From JABCPE02 sp963519075 (GTDB lineage Bacteria; Bacteroidota; Bacteroidia; Flavobacteriales; Weeksellaceae), in NCBI GenBank assembly GCA_963519075.1, contig CAUQMH010000082.1, positions 1-6,823 of the forward strand: DNA of 6,823 nucleotides. The letters run 5' to 3'. Below the pieces are notes generated by a model. The model was not told the origin of the DNA. It saw nothing but the letters and a program-made list of their open reading frames with translations, and searched no databases. This document shows positions 1 through 6,265 of this stretch, one piece after another. Numbering within the stretch: the first letter of the stretch is position 1; every line of letters begins with the position of its first letter. A program made the translations under genes and the position numbers.

Positions 1-672
1 CCCCAAATCTAGTAAAATATTTTTCATTCTCTCCCCACAGGGAAAATCCTGCACAGAGTCTGGCAGATAGGTATATGCCTCCTTTTCACCAGAAATCATC
101 TTTGCTAAAAATGGAAGCACTTTCCTAAAATAAAAATTATACAAAGGCGACAAAACTCCCTCCATTTTTGAAAATTCTAAAATATGGACATTTCCGTTTT
201 CTTTGACCACCCGCCTCAGCTCACTTAGACCTTTTTCTAAGTTTTCAAAATTCCTTACTCCAAATCCAACGCTCACAGCATCGAATTTATTACTTTCAAA
301 AGGTAAATTTTCTGCATTTGCTTTCCGAATGGTTATTTCGTGCTCGACTCCCAGCTGTTTGATTTTCTTGTCAGCCAAATTGAGCATTTCTTGGGACAAA
401 TCCACAGCAGTTATTTTCACTCCAAATTTTTTCCAAAGCGCTATCGCCAGCTCGCCCGTTCCTGCGGCAACATCTAGAATCTGTTTTGGGTCATCACTCT
501 CCATCCATTTCACTAAGCTTTTTCGCCACAAAAGGTCTATCCGAAGTGAAAACAAGCGATTAAAGAAATCATATTTCGGAGCTATTCTATCAAACATATT
601 TTCCACTCTCAAAGTTTTATTTGAGGCAGAATCATCTACTTTCGTATTTAAGTTCGATTGATTTTCAAGCAT
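1..672 (-). CDS. ubiE: Demethylmenaquinone methyltransferase UbiE/MenG, C-terminus cut by the left window edge
   Basis: This enzyme transfers a methyl group from S-adenosylmethionine to demethylmenaquinone, the last step of menaquinone synthesis; it is cytoplasmic or loosely membrane-associated. I translated 224 residues from the ATG at 672-670 to the edge without a stop. Seen in the protein: NMFDRIAPKYDFFNRL (residues 25-40) followed by a conserved IDLLWRK, the SAM-binding glycine loop LDVAAGTGELA (66-76), an acidic residue after strand 2 in AVDLS (89-93), and VSVGFGVRNFENLEKGL (133-149), which is typical of UbiE. It ends in ERMKNILLDLG, close to the normal end of a family about 235-250 residues long, so perhaps 15-25 residues are missing. 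The start fits because the conserved region begins about 25 codons later and a promoter box lies 37 bases upstream. The family is certain. In Flavobacteriia, which use menaquinone, the MenG role is expected; a ubiquinone role is an unlikely alternative. Confidence 0.96.
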   Translation of the reverse strand, partial: MLENQSNLNTKVDDSASNKTLRVENMFDRIAPKYDFFNRLFSLRIDLLWRKSLVKWMESDDPKQILDVAAGTGELAIALWKKFGVKITAVDLSQEMLNLADKKIKQLGVEHEITIRKANAENLPFESNKFDAVSVGFGVRNFENLEKGLSELRRVVKENGNVHILEFSKMEGVLSPLYNFYFRKVLPFLAKMISGEKEAYTYLPDSVQDFPCGERMKNILLDLG

Positions 673-708
673 TTAAAAACAATATACTTTTCAAAATATA
701 TTCAGCGG

Positions 709-716
709 CAAATATA
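709..716 (-). promoter_or_regulatory. Probable -7 box of the ubiE promoter (TATATTTG)
   Basis: The minus strand reads TATATTTG, an exact match to the Bacteroidota -7 consensus TAnnTTTG, and ends 37 bases before the ubiE ATG. It lies downstream of the tRNA terminator, where a new promoter would be needed. The -33 element is weak: the nearest TTG is only 13 bases upstream, shorter than the usual 17-23. The assignment rests on the -7 box and its position. Confidence 0.45.
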
Positions 717-852
717 TCACAAAAAAAATCAAATCATTATTAAATAAATATTCTTTGTTGGTTTTCTTCTATTTTTCATTTGAATTTTATTTGAACTTTT
801 TCCTATTTTATGAATATTATTTTAATGATGAAAAACCATAAAAACCACCCAA

Positions 853-890
853 TAAAAAAAGGTAAGATATTATAAATCAATATCTTACCT
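853..890 (-). terminator. Intrinsic terminator after tRNA-Ser
   Basis: On the minus strand a perfect 12-base-pair stem (arms at 890-879 and 871-860, AGGTAAGATATT pairing with AATATCTTACCT) encloses a 7-base loop and runs straight into a tract of seven T residues. It begins 3 bases beyond the tRNA discriminator base. This is a textbook rho-independent terminator. It should end the tRNA transcript and any read-through from the asparaginase operon, and so insulate ubiE. Confidence 0.9.
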
Positions 891-893
891 ATG

Positions 894-980
894 CAGAAAG
901 GAAGGGATTCGAACCCTCGATACGGTTACCCGTATACCACCTTTCCAGGGTGGCCTCTTCAACCACTCGAGCACCTTTCT
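894..980 (-). tRNA. tRNA-Ser, anticodon GGA
   Basis: An 87-base class II tRNA decoding UCC and UCU. I folded it by hand. The acceptor stem is AGAAAGG with CCTTTCT (7 pairs), and the discriminator is G, as usual for serine tRNAs. The D-arm contains GCTCGAGTGGTTGAAGAGGC. The anticodon stem is CCACC/GGTGG around the loop CTGGAAA. The long variable arm is ATACGG-GTAA-CCGTAT, and the T-arm is GAGGG-TTCGAAT-CCCTT with one G-T pair. The long variable arm and the anticodon both give serine. CCA is not encoded (CAT follows the discriminator), so it must be added by the nucleotidyltransferase. It sits 29 bases after the asparaginase stop codon, with its own promoter and terminator. Confidence 0.96.
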
Positions 981-990
981 ATTAATTTTG

Positions 991-1019
991 CAAATGTATA
1001 AAATAATTTTTAATTACAA
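991..1019 (-). promoter_or_regulatory. Promoter of tRNA-Ser (TTG - 18 - TACATTTG)
   Basis: The minus strand carries TTG at 1019-1017, 18 bases of spacer, then TACATTTG at 998-991. This matches the Bacteroidota primary sigma factor pattern (TTG, 17-23 bases, TAnnTTTG) in both elements and spacing. The -7 box ends 10 bases before the mature tRNA 5' end. The -33 element lies in the last codons of the asparaginase gene, so the promoter overlaps that coding sequence. Confidence 0.65.
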
Positions 1020-2029
1020 GACATCTCCCCTCTCAAATTTTTAGAAAACTGCTGGGAAAAACTTCCTGCATATTTAGGATTGTCTATCAGATGCATCGCC
1101 TTTGTCAAAGCACTTTCTATGGTAATATCTCCACCACTGATGGCATTGATTTTAGAAAAAACATTACTGTTTTCGTACTTTCCTAAACTCACGCCACCTG
1201 ATGGACATTGGCTTATGACCACGATATCTATATTTTTATTGCGTATTTTCTGCAAAATTTCCAGCGTTTTGGCATCTCCGAAAATCGTTCCCGAACCGAA
1301 AACTTGGATAATCAAAACCTTTACAGCATCTATTTTTAGTAAATATTCCAAGTCCATCCCTGGGAAAATCCTGCACAAATGCACGCTGGTACTCAGATGA
1401 TAGTCCACAGAAAACTTTTCATCCTGCTGAGGGCGGAAGAGATAACTTTCTTTAATGTTCAAAAACACACCAGATTTACCTAAAATAGGATAATTAGGAC
1501 TTTGGAAGGCATCAAAGTTTTCCGAACTGTACTTTATACTTCTATTTCCGCGCAGGAGCTGATGCTCAAAATACAATGCCACTTCCTGAATAACCGCCTC
1601 ATTTTCTTTATACAAACTCGCGTAATAAAGGCTCGTCAGCAGGTTTTCTTTGGCATCTGTTCGCAGGTCTCCTATCGGTAATTGAGAACCTGTCAAAATC
1701 ACTGGTTTGCGCAGTCCTTTGAGCATAAAACTCAGCGCCGAAGAGGTGTAAGCCATCGTATCTGTGCCGTGCAGAATAAGAAAACCATCGTATTTTTCAT
1801 ACTCAGCCTCTATCACTTCTGCTATCGCTCTCCATTTTTCAGGGCCGATGTCCGAGCTGTCTAGTGGCGGCGAAAACGAATGAATGTAAGTATCGCAGTC
1901 CAGCAGCTTGATTTCAGGCAGTTTGTCAAAAATCAAATCAAAATCAAAGGGTTTAAGACTTCCTGTGTTGTAGTCTTTTTCCATCCCAATGGTGCCGCCT
2001 GTGTAGATAATCAGAACTTTTCTTTTCAT
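1010..2029 (-). CDS. ansA: Type I (cytoplasmic) L-asparaginase
   Basis: Hydrolyses L-asparagine to aspartate and ammonia. The 339 residues match the usual length of cytoplasmic AnsA (about 335-340), and there is no signal peptide, which argues against the periplasmic type II enzyme. Seen: the N-terminal active-site motif YTGGTIGM (9-16), with T13 as expected nucleophile; substrate-binding DSSD (57-60); the second catalytic motif HGTDTMAYT (87-95), with T89 and D90; and K166 in RGNRSIK, which aligns with the catalytic lysine of E. coli AnsA. ISQCPSGGV (near 273-281) falls where E. coli AnsA has its allosteric cysteine loop, so cooperative regulation by asparagine is possible but inferred. The ATG at 2029-2027 lies 3 bases after the stop of the preceding 106-residue gene, so it is probably the distal gene of that operon. 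No terminator is seen before the tRNA promoter. Confidence 0.96.
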   Translation of the reverse strand: MKRKVLIIYTGGTIGMEKDYNTGSLKPFDFDLIFDKLPEIKLLDCDTYIHSFSPPLDSSDIGPEKWRAIAEVIEAEYEKYDGFLILHGTDTMAYTSSALSFMLKGLRKPVILTGSQLPIGDLRTDAKENLLTSLYYASLYKENEAVIQEVALYFEHQLLRGNRSIKYSSENFDAFQSPNYPILGKSGVFLNIKESYLFRPQQDEKFSVDYHLSTSVHLCRIFPGMDLEYLLKIDAVKVLIIQVFGSGTIFGDAKTLEILQKIRNKNIDIVVISQCPSGGVSLGKYENSNVFSKINAISGGDITIESALTKAMHLIDNPKYAGSFSQQFSKNLRGEMSCN

Positions 2030-2032
2030 GGG

Positions 2033-2353
2033 CTAAATTTTGTCAAAAATAACAGAATTTAAATTCAAAACAAACTCCTCCAAATTCTTTTTCCATATTT
2101 TAAAATTATTTTTAGAAAAATATAGCGATACAGAGGGCTTTTCAGACACGAAACAAGCATAACTCTTTTCCATTGGTAAAACTTTCAAATCATCCATTCC
2201 TTCAAAACCCAAAGTAAGCGATTTATTCGGTTCATAAAGCTGATTGATCACCCAATATCCTGATATATCCAGCTCGTTTCCTTCCAACTCTTCTGAAACT
2301 TCCCAATGATGCTCGTTCAGTTTCTTTCTTAAATCTTCTATATGGTTGTTCAT
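2033..2353 (-). CDS. Unrecognised 106-residue protein between ankyrin and asparaginase genes
   Basis: I do not recognise a family. The protein is small, soluble and moderately acidic, with no signal peptide or membrane segment. Its pattern suggests a compact alpha-beta fold: an N-terminal charged helix (about 3-22, ending in the stretch HHWEVSEELEGNE), hydrophobic strands around SGYWVINQLY (31-40), KSLTLGFEGMDD (44-55), SYACFVS (64-70) and SVSLYFSK (74-81), and a C-terminal helix IWKKNLEEFVLNL (86-98). The ATG (2353-2351) shares one base with the TAA of the ankyrin gene (TAATG), a sign of translational coupling, and its stop lies 3 bases before ansA. The size and the company of an ankyrin protein would fit a small immunity-type or adaptor protein, but that is a guess from context only. 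Being a real gene is well supported by the overlap and by the open frame filling the gap exactly. Confidence 0.85.
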   Translation of the reverse strand: MNNHIEDLRKKLNEHHWEVSEELEGNELDISGYWVINQLYEPNKSLTLGFEGMDDLKVLPMEKSYACFVSEKPSVSLYFSKNNFKIWKKNLEEFVLNLNSVIFDKI

Positions 2354-2733
2354 TATCTTTTTAGCAAACTCATTATCTCTTTGGATTTATTCTTATCATG
2401 GTATTCTTCTGTGGCATAGTGCTTTGCATCATACCCAAAGTCATTTTTCATACTTATTTCAGCGCCATTTTCTAAAAGAATTTCAATGATATCAAGATTC
2501 CCATGAATACAGGCGTTTTGGATAGGAGTAAAATTCAGTTCTCCCTGCTGATTTACATCTGCTCCGTTTTTTATCAGCAAAATAACATCTTCCTTAGACT
2601 GAGAATTAACTGCCAAATTTAACAGTGTTTCCCCGATCGTGCCTAAGTCATGGACGGAGGTAATGGGAGTACAATCCAAAAAACTAGGAAAATCCTGATA
2701 TTTCGAAAAAAGTTTTGTCAAAAATTCATCCAT
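2353..2733 (-). CDS. Small ankyrin-repeat protein
   Basis: A protein-binding scaffold with no catalytic motif and no signal peptide, probably cytoplasmic. From the ATG at 2733-2731 it has 126 residues. A leader of about 33 residues (with the stretch PSFLDCTPITSVHDLG) precedes an ankyrin repeat GETLLNLAV...LLIKNGADVNQ (34-63), a second one NFTPIQNACIHGNLDIIEILLENGAEI (67-93), and a degenerate third with YDAKHYA (101-107) and a final helix KEIMSLLKR. The expected TPLH positions read ETLLNLA and TPIQNA, and both end in the NGADVN/NGAEIS turn. A TTG three codons earlier (2742-2740) is also open, but I chose ATG because GGAG lies 3 bases before it and that GGAG overlaps the TTG. The gene follows the large RING/TerD gene by 46 bases and overlaps the next gene by one base. 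Its partner is unknown; similar small ankyrin proteins occur next to toxin-immunity genes as well as in ordinary operons. Confidence 0.9.
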   Translation of the reverse strand: MDEFLTKLFSKYQDFPSFLDCTPITSVHDLGTIGETLLNLAVNSQSKEDVILLIKNGADVNQQGELNFTPIQNACIHGNLDIIEILLENGAEISMKNDFGYDAKHYATEEYHDKNKSKEIMSLLKR

Positions 2734-2779
2734 TTGCTCCAAACAGCTTTAATTTCATAAGTTTTTAGTTCAATTCAAA

Positions 2780-5098
2780 CTAATTCAAAAGTAGACCATT
2801 TATATTCTCTGGCTTTCTCGCCCACTCCACATTATACACAAAATCAGCATTTTCCATAGTTTCTACTACTTCCAAAGACTGGGCTTTTGCTTTTATTTTT
2901 AATATTTCTCCTACGGAAATTTTCGCTGAAAGTTTTTTGAGTAAAGTCTCTACATCCTCAAAACAAAGACTCCATATTGTCTGCCCTACAAACGGCTGTT
3001 CCAGCCAGATAATTTTCTGCGCTGATACATCCAAAACCCCGAAAACCAAGCCTTTTTGTAAAGGTTGAGAAATGCGTATCTGATGAATCACGCACGATGG
3101 ATCATAGGCAACTCCGCTTCGTTCAGAGACTTTCATTTTATGTTTTGAATCCATCCAGCCCACTACCAAATTAGGTGTAATATTTCCCACGCTATACGCA
3201 TTACAAGTGAACACCACATATTTCCCGCCTGCTTTTTGTAAAGCACTGATATCCACATCTATATATTCCGCCGTTCCAATTTTATTAGGAATAGAGCGAA
3301 TATCGCCACTGTGTTTACAGCCTAATAGACTGAGCTTAGAATAGTTACACACCTTTTGCCTGTCTTCATAAATAATACTGCATGACAAATCCATATCCAT
3401 ATGCTGGGCTGGAAGATCTTTCCCCCACTGCATAAAAAGCCTTATTTTATTGCCTTCTAATGGAAATGTTTCTCCCATTAAAGTCGGATTAAAATCCTGC
3501 AAATTTTGGCTTCTGTCTCCTATGGGAAGCGGAATTTCATACAATTTTGGGTCAATGTATATTTTTTTTAATCCTGCTTCGGACTGAGAAAATCTTCTCT
3601 CTATCTCTTTCAAAGTAAAATCCTTTATACAATATTGAAAATCAGCCAATTCCTCATCCGAATACAAACTCAAAAATTTATTCGCAGGAATGATTTTTCT
3701 CGTTCCCATCGCTGTTTTTACACTGCGCTGCGCTTCCCTGTCAAAATAAATTTCCACAAAAGAATTCAGAGTAAGTAAAAACTTCATAGGAACTTCCGAA
3801 GAAACCTTCTTAAAGGCTTGCAAAGTTTCTTCTGCACCGAACCAAAGCATATTGGAAAACAACGACCTCGCAAACAAACTCGGCTTCTGCTGTAAAAGCG
3901 CAAAAGTCCTTTCTGCATCGGTTTTTGAGCGGAAATAATCTACTTTCCCCTGCCAGACTTCATAAGCTTGATTATAAAAAACATCTAAAACTGCTTTCAG
4001 CTTATCAAAACCTTTCTTTTTGCTGTATTCAGCCAAACGAAGCGCTCGGATAAAACGAACCCACATCTGGCGGTTAGGATGCATTTGTTCGGCTATTTTT
4101 TCCACTGGAAGGGACAACTGGTTCAGCCAAACAGCCACCATTTTGGCTTCCTTTCGGAAATATTTCAGTTTCAGCTGTTCTTTCCCAATAATTTTAGCAA
4201 AAACACTCAAATCCTCTTGTCTTTGGATATGCATATGATTTTGCTCTATGTTTTTAACAATTATTTTGGGTTTGATGATTTGTAAAAAACCTGTTTTCTT
4301 GTACCATAAATACCGTAAAATATCGGTCGGACTACGGAAATACCCGCCTGCATCCTGCTCTTTTCCCTGCGAAATAAGTTCATCTACTACAAGAATCAGC
4401 GTTTCTTTAATTTCTATAACTACTTCATTTTCAGGTTTATAGTGTTTTAAAAGTAATTTAAGTGAATCTGTCTGTGTGGCATCCGGCGGAACCTTAGAAG
4501 CGAGCAGACTTTCCAAAAGAGCCTTCATTTCTTTTTCTGTCCAAAGGTCAATGACTTTGAGCTTACTCCCTTGATTTTCAAGCTTTAATTTATCAAAAAC
4601 AAAAGGCGTTCCGCAGAATGGACAGCCGTTATAGCGGTTCATAGGAAAAGTTCCATCAGGAATCATATGCCCGCAGTCTAGCTTTACAGCAGCATACCCA
4701 TAATCATAATAAACTTGGTCGTAATAGTGTCTTACGGTTTCTTCATTAGGAAGTTCGCCTATTTCTTCATTAAACCAAGCCGTTATCCAGTGGTCATAGA
4801 CGGTCTCTCCTGTGGGAATTTCCCAATTTTTCACCAAAGGAGTCCAGTTTAGTTTTGTTCCTAAAACTTCCTCAAAATGAGATTTTATCCCTTCTTTAAA
4901 GGCTGAAGTGGTGTGATTGATGGCGTGTAATAATGGCTCCGTGACCACAAATCCATGCTTACGAAGTGTATCAATGAGGCGAAGCGTTTCGCCTGTCAGT
5001 TTAGTAAAACTAGTGTTTGCATTAGGAATATAGACAGCATTCTGGCGAAGTGCTATTTTTTGTAAATCACTGATAATATGAGCATTATTAACATCCAT
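2780..5098 (-). CDS. MXAN_6230/SCO0854-like protein: RING-type zinc motif plus TerD-like C-terminal domain
   Basis: A 772-residue cytoplasmic protein with no signal peptide or membrane segment. Layout seen: an N-terminal helical region (1-135); a zinc motif LDCGHMIPDGTF...GCPFCGTPF, with C142, H144, C159 and C162; a long helical middle with many aromatic and charged residues (about 185-510), including conserved-looking stretches FRSPTDILRYLWYKK (254-268) and NRQMWVRFIRALRLAEY (342-358); then a beta-rich domain from about 550 that resembles TerD. The latter is suggested by DMDLSCSIIYED (568-579), KHSGDIRSIPN (595-605), EYIDVDISAL (611-620) and YVVFTCNAYS (627-636). TerD domains bind calcium through acidic residues like these. 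I recognise the whole as the RING-domain family named after Myxococcus MXAN_6230 and Streptomyces SCO0854, which has been linked to Ter-type stress systems. Its biochemical role, including any ubiquitin-like ligase activity, is not established. No terD, terC or telA gene is in the window. The ATG at 5098-5096 opens the frame; the long spacer upstream lacks a clear promoter. Confidence 0.88.
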   Translation of the reverse strand: MDVNNAHIISDLQKIALRQNAVYIPNANTSFTKLTGETLRLIDTLRKHGFVVTEPLLHAINHTTSAFKEGIKSHFEEVLGTKLNWTPLVKNWEIPTGETVYDHWITAWFNEEIGELPNEETVRHYYDQVYYDYGYAAVKLDCGHMIPDGTFPMNRYNGCPFCGTPFVFDKLKLENQGSKLKVIDLWTEKEMKALLESLLASKVPPDATQTDSLKLLLKHYKPENEVVIEIKETLILVVDELISQGKEQDAGGYFRSPTDILRYLWYKKTGFLQIIKPKIIVKNIEQNHMHIQRQEDLSVFAKIIGKEQLKLKYFRKEAKMVAVWLNQLSLPVEKIAEQMHPNRQMWVRFIRALRLAEYSKKKGFDKLKAVLDVFYNQAYEVWQGKVDYFRSKTDAERTFALLQQKPSLFARSLFSNMLWFGAEETLQAFKKVSSEVPMKFLLTLNSFVEIYFDREAQRSVKTAMGTRKIIPANKFLSLYSDEELADFQYCIKDFTLKEIERRFSQSEAGLKKIYIDPKLYEIPLPIGDRSQNLQDFNPTLMGETFPLEGNKIRLFMQWGKDLPAQHMDMDLSCSIIYEDRQKVCNYSKLSLLGCKHSGDIRSIPNKIGTAEYIDVDISALQKAGGKYVVFTCNAYSVGNITPNLVVGWMDSKHKMKVSERSGVAYDPSCVIHQIRISQPLQKGLVFGVLDVSAQKIIWLEQPFVGQTIWSLCFEDVETLLKKLSAKISVGEILKIKAKAQSLEVVETMENADFVYNVEWARKPENINGLLLN

Positions 5099-5519
5099 TT
5101 TCTTACATTTATTTTAAATTTTCCCAAATATGAACAAAATAAAAGCAAGGTAATTGCATAAGTAAATCAACCTAAATGAAAAGAAGTAACTCATGCTTGA
5201 CCTTGCTTATTCTTTATGAAAAATCCCACTACGAAGATAGTAATTTTTTCTATTTGTGAAGAATATTTTCTACACAATTATTTCCTAATGAAATTATAAA
5301 ACTGGTCACACAATTCAAGGTTATTTTTTATTATTCTTTTCGCTCATATTTTAGATAAATTTTTAATATTCAATAAAATACATTCATTTTTATTTAAAGT
5401 ATAACGGAAAATATCTAAAAAATCTATATTTATGCTAATAAATTTCATCATTGTTAATCAACCAAATGTTTCAGGTAGCCTTGAGTAGATGTTGAGTTTA
5501 TCAACTCAACCTACTTTAA
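5099..5519. other. Gene-poor, A+T-rich spacer of 421 bases
   Basis: This stretch separates the helical-protein gene on the right from the RING/TerD gene on the left, both on the minus strand. I see no recognisable gene, tRNA or mobile-element end. It contains a stem-loop next to the right-hand gene (5484-5515), two very small minus-strand frames (5114-5194, 26 codons, hydrophobic; 5344-5451, 35 codons) that I do not call as genes, and a 9-base inverted repeat (AAGCAAGGT at 5143-5151, ACCTTGCTT at 5200-5208). The minus-strand promoter of the RING/TerD gene should lie here, but no exact TAnnTTTG is present; the nearest is CATATTTG at 5132-5125, without a properly spaced TTG. Confidence 0.7.
5484..5515 (-). 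terminator. Stem-loop just after the helical-protein gene, possible terminator without T-tract
   Basis: On the minus strand AGTAG and GTTGAGTT pair with AACTCAAC and CTACT, giving 13 pairs with a 2-base bulge (AT) and a GATA tetraloop. It starts 5 bases past the TAG stop of the gene ending at 5520. The position suits transcript termination or 3'-end protection, but no run of T follows (CAAGG does), so it is not a standard intrinsic terminator. The hairpin is certain as sequence; its function is inferred. Confidence 0.45.
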
Positions 5520-6191
5520 CTAAGCGTCTTTCAATAAATCTTGTGGCTTTAATACAGTTTCCCCTGAAATATGTTTTTTTAATAGTTTTACAAGCTGAGT
5601 GTAGGTTTTTTTGTAAAAATCATTTTTTGTTTTTTGTAAAAATTTTTCATATTTTCCGATAATGAAAGCAATTTGTTCATTATTGAATGAATTAATTTCA
5701 TTATTGAGCATAATAGAAAATTCCCAAAATGACTCATTAGCAGGAGGTAGATCTAAAAGAGAGGCTGCATAATCAAACCAATCAGGCTCTTCTTTCAAGA
5801 GTTCAAGATAAAGACATATTGAATTCCAAACTACAAGATGGCGAATTTTTTTACTCTTATGGTTCCTAAACTTACTCAAATAATTAAAACATAAAAGTTT
5901 GCACTTTTCTTGAGTGGATAAAAAACCAAATTCGCCTAATGCACGCAAACAATGCCATAAAATTTTTTCATCATCTGCATACTTGTTACTAAAATTAATC
6001 ACCAATTTTAAGCAGTCTACATTCTCTGTAAATTCAGATGGCATACGATGATAGCAGGCTATTTTAGACATTGTATCAGCTGTATCCAATGGCGTAGAGT
6101 CTGTATTTTCATCATTTAAAAATGCGGTCAGATAGTCCAACAACTTCTGGAATTGCTTAGGCTTTCCCAATTCTCTGCTGATATATTTCAT
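5520..6191 (-). CDS. Unrecognised all-helical protein, HEAT/ARM-like, downstream of a SUKH gene
   Basis: A 223-residue protein I cannot assign to a family. It appears entirely alpha-helical, with no signal peptide and no membrane segment. Helix pairs of roughly 35-40 residues can be seen: QFQKLLDYLTAFLND (13-27), DCLKLVINFSNKYADD (59-74) with KILWHCLRALGEFGFL (76-91), KCKLLCFNYLSKF (96-108) with IRHLVVWNSICLYLELLKEE (116-135), and the tail FIIGKYEKFLQ...YTQLVKLLKKH (176-207). This resembles the spacing of HEAT-type repeat proteins. The frame is markedly poor in G+C (about 28% in sampled lines). The ATG at 6191-6189 follows the SUKH gene by 74 bases on the same strand, so the two may be co-transcribed. 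Next to a SUKH gene it could be a second immunity protein; this is from context only. There are no catalytic motifs I can point to. Confidence 0.85.
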   Translation of the reverse strand: MKYISRELGKPKQFQKLLDYLTAFLNDENTDSTPLDTADTMSKIACYHRMPSEFTENVDCLKLVINFSNKYADDEKILWHCLRALGEFGFLSTQEKCKLLCFNYLSKFRNHKSKKIRHLVVWNSICLYLELLKEEPDWFDYAASLLDLPPANESFWEFSIMLNNEINSFNNEQIAFIIGKYEKFLQKTKNDFYKKTYTQLVKLLKKHISGETVLKPQDLLKDA

Positions 6192-6226
6192 AGTGTTGTC
6201 TTTGGTTTAGTTACAATTTTGTTTGA

Positions 6227-6257
6227 GGCATTTTCCATATTTTTCTTTTAAAATGCC
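6227..6257. repeat. Short inverted repeat between the SUKH and helical-protein genes
   Basis: GGCATTTT at 6227-6234 and AAAATGCC at 6250-6257 are perfect 8-base inverted copies with a 15-base loop. On the minus strand no T-run follows, so it is a weak terminator candidate; it could be a minor intergenic hairpin or a binding site. In A+T-rich DNA such a repeat can arise by chance. Confidence 0.3.
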
Positions 6258-6265
6258 CACTATTA

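Noticed and set aside
203..661. Plus-strand open frame of 152 codons
   Set aside because: It lies entirely antisense to ubiE, whose minus-strand translation shows all the family motifs.
1080..2062. Plus-strand frames at 1080-1400, 1682-1864 and 1880-2062
   Set aside because: All are antisense to the asparaginase gene (the last runs slightly past its start), with no protein-like pattern of their own.
2734..2742. TTG start three codons upstream for the ankyrin protein
   Set aside because: The ATG at 2733 is the better start: the GGAG before it overlaps the TTG codon, and nothing resembling a ribosome site precedes the TTG.
4020..4442. Three overlapping plus-strand frames of 64-72 codons
   Set aside because: They are antisense to the RING/TerD gene and overlap one another; no start signals or recognisable motifs.
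5125..5148. Promoter for the RING/TerD gene (TTG at 5148-5146, CATATTTG at 5132-5125)
   Set aside because: The -7 box has one mismatch to TAnnTTTG and the spacer is only 13 bases, below the usual 17-23.
5143..5208. 9-base inverted repeat AAGCAAGGT / ACCTTGCTT as a mobile-element end
   Set aside because: The arms are 48 bases apart with no transposase or target duplication, and a match this short is expected about once in a few such regions by chance.
6188..6238. 16-codon frame MENASNKIVTKPKTTL whose TGA overlaps the ATG of the helical-protein gene
   Set aside because: The ATGA overlap is suggestive of coupling, but the frame is too short to separate from chance and starts inside an inverted repeat.
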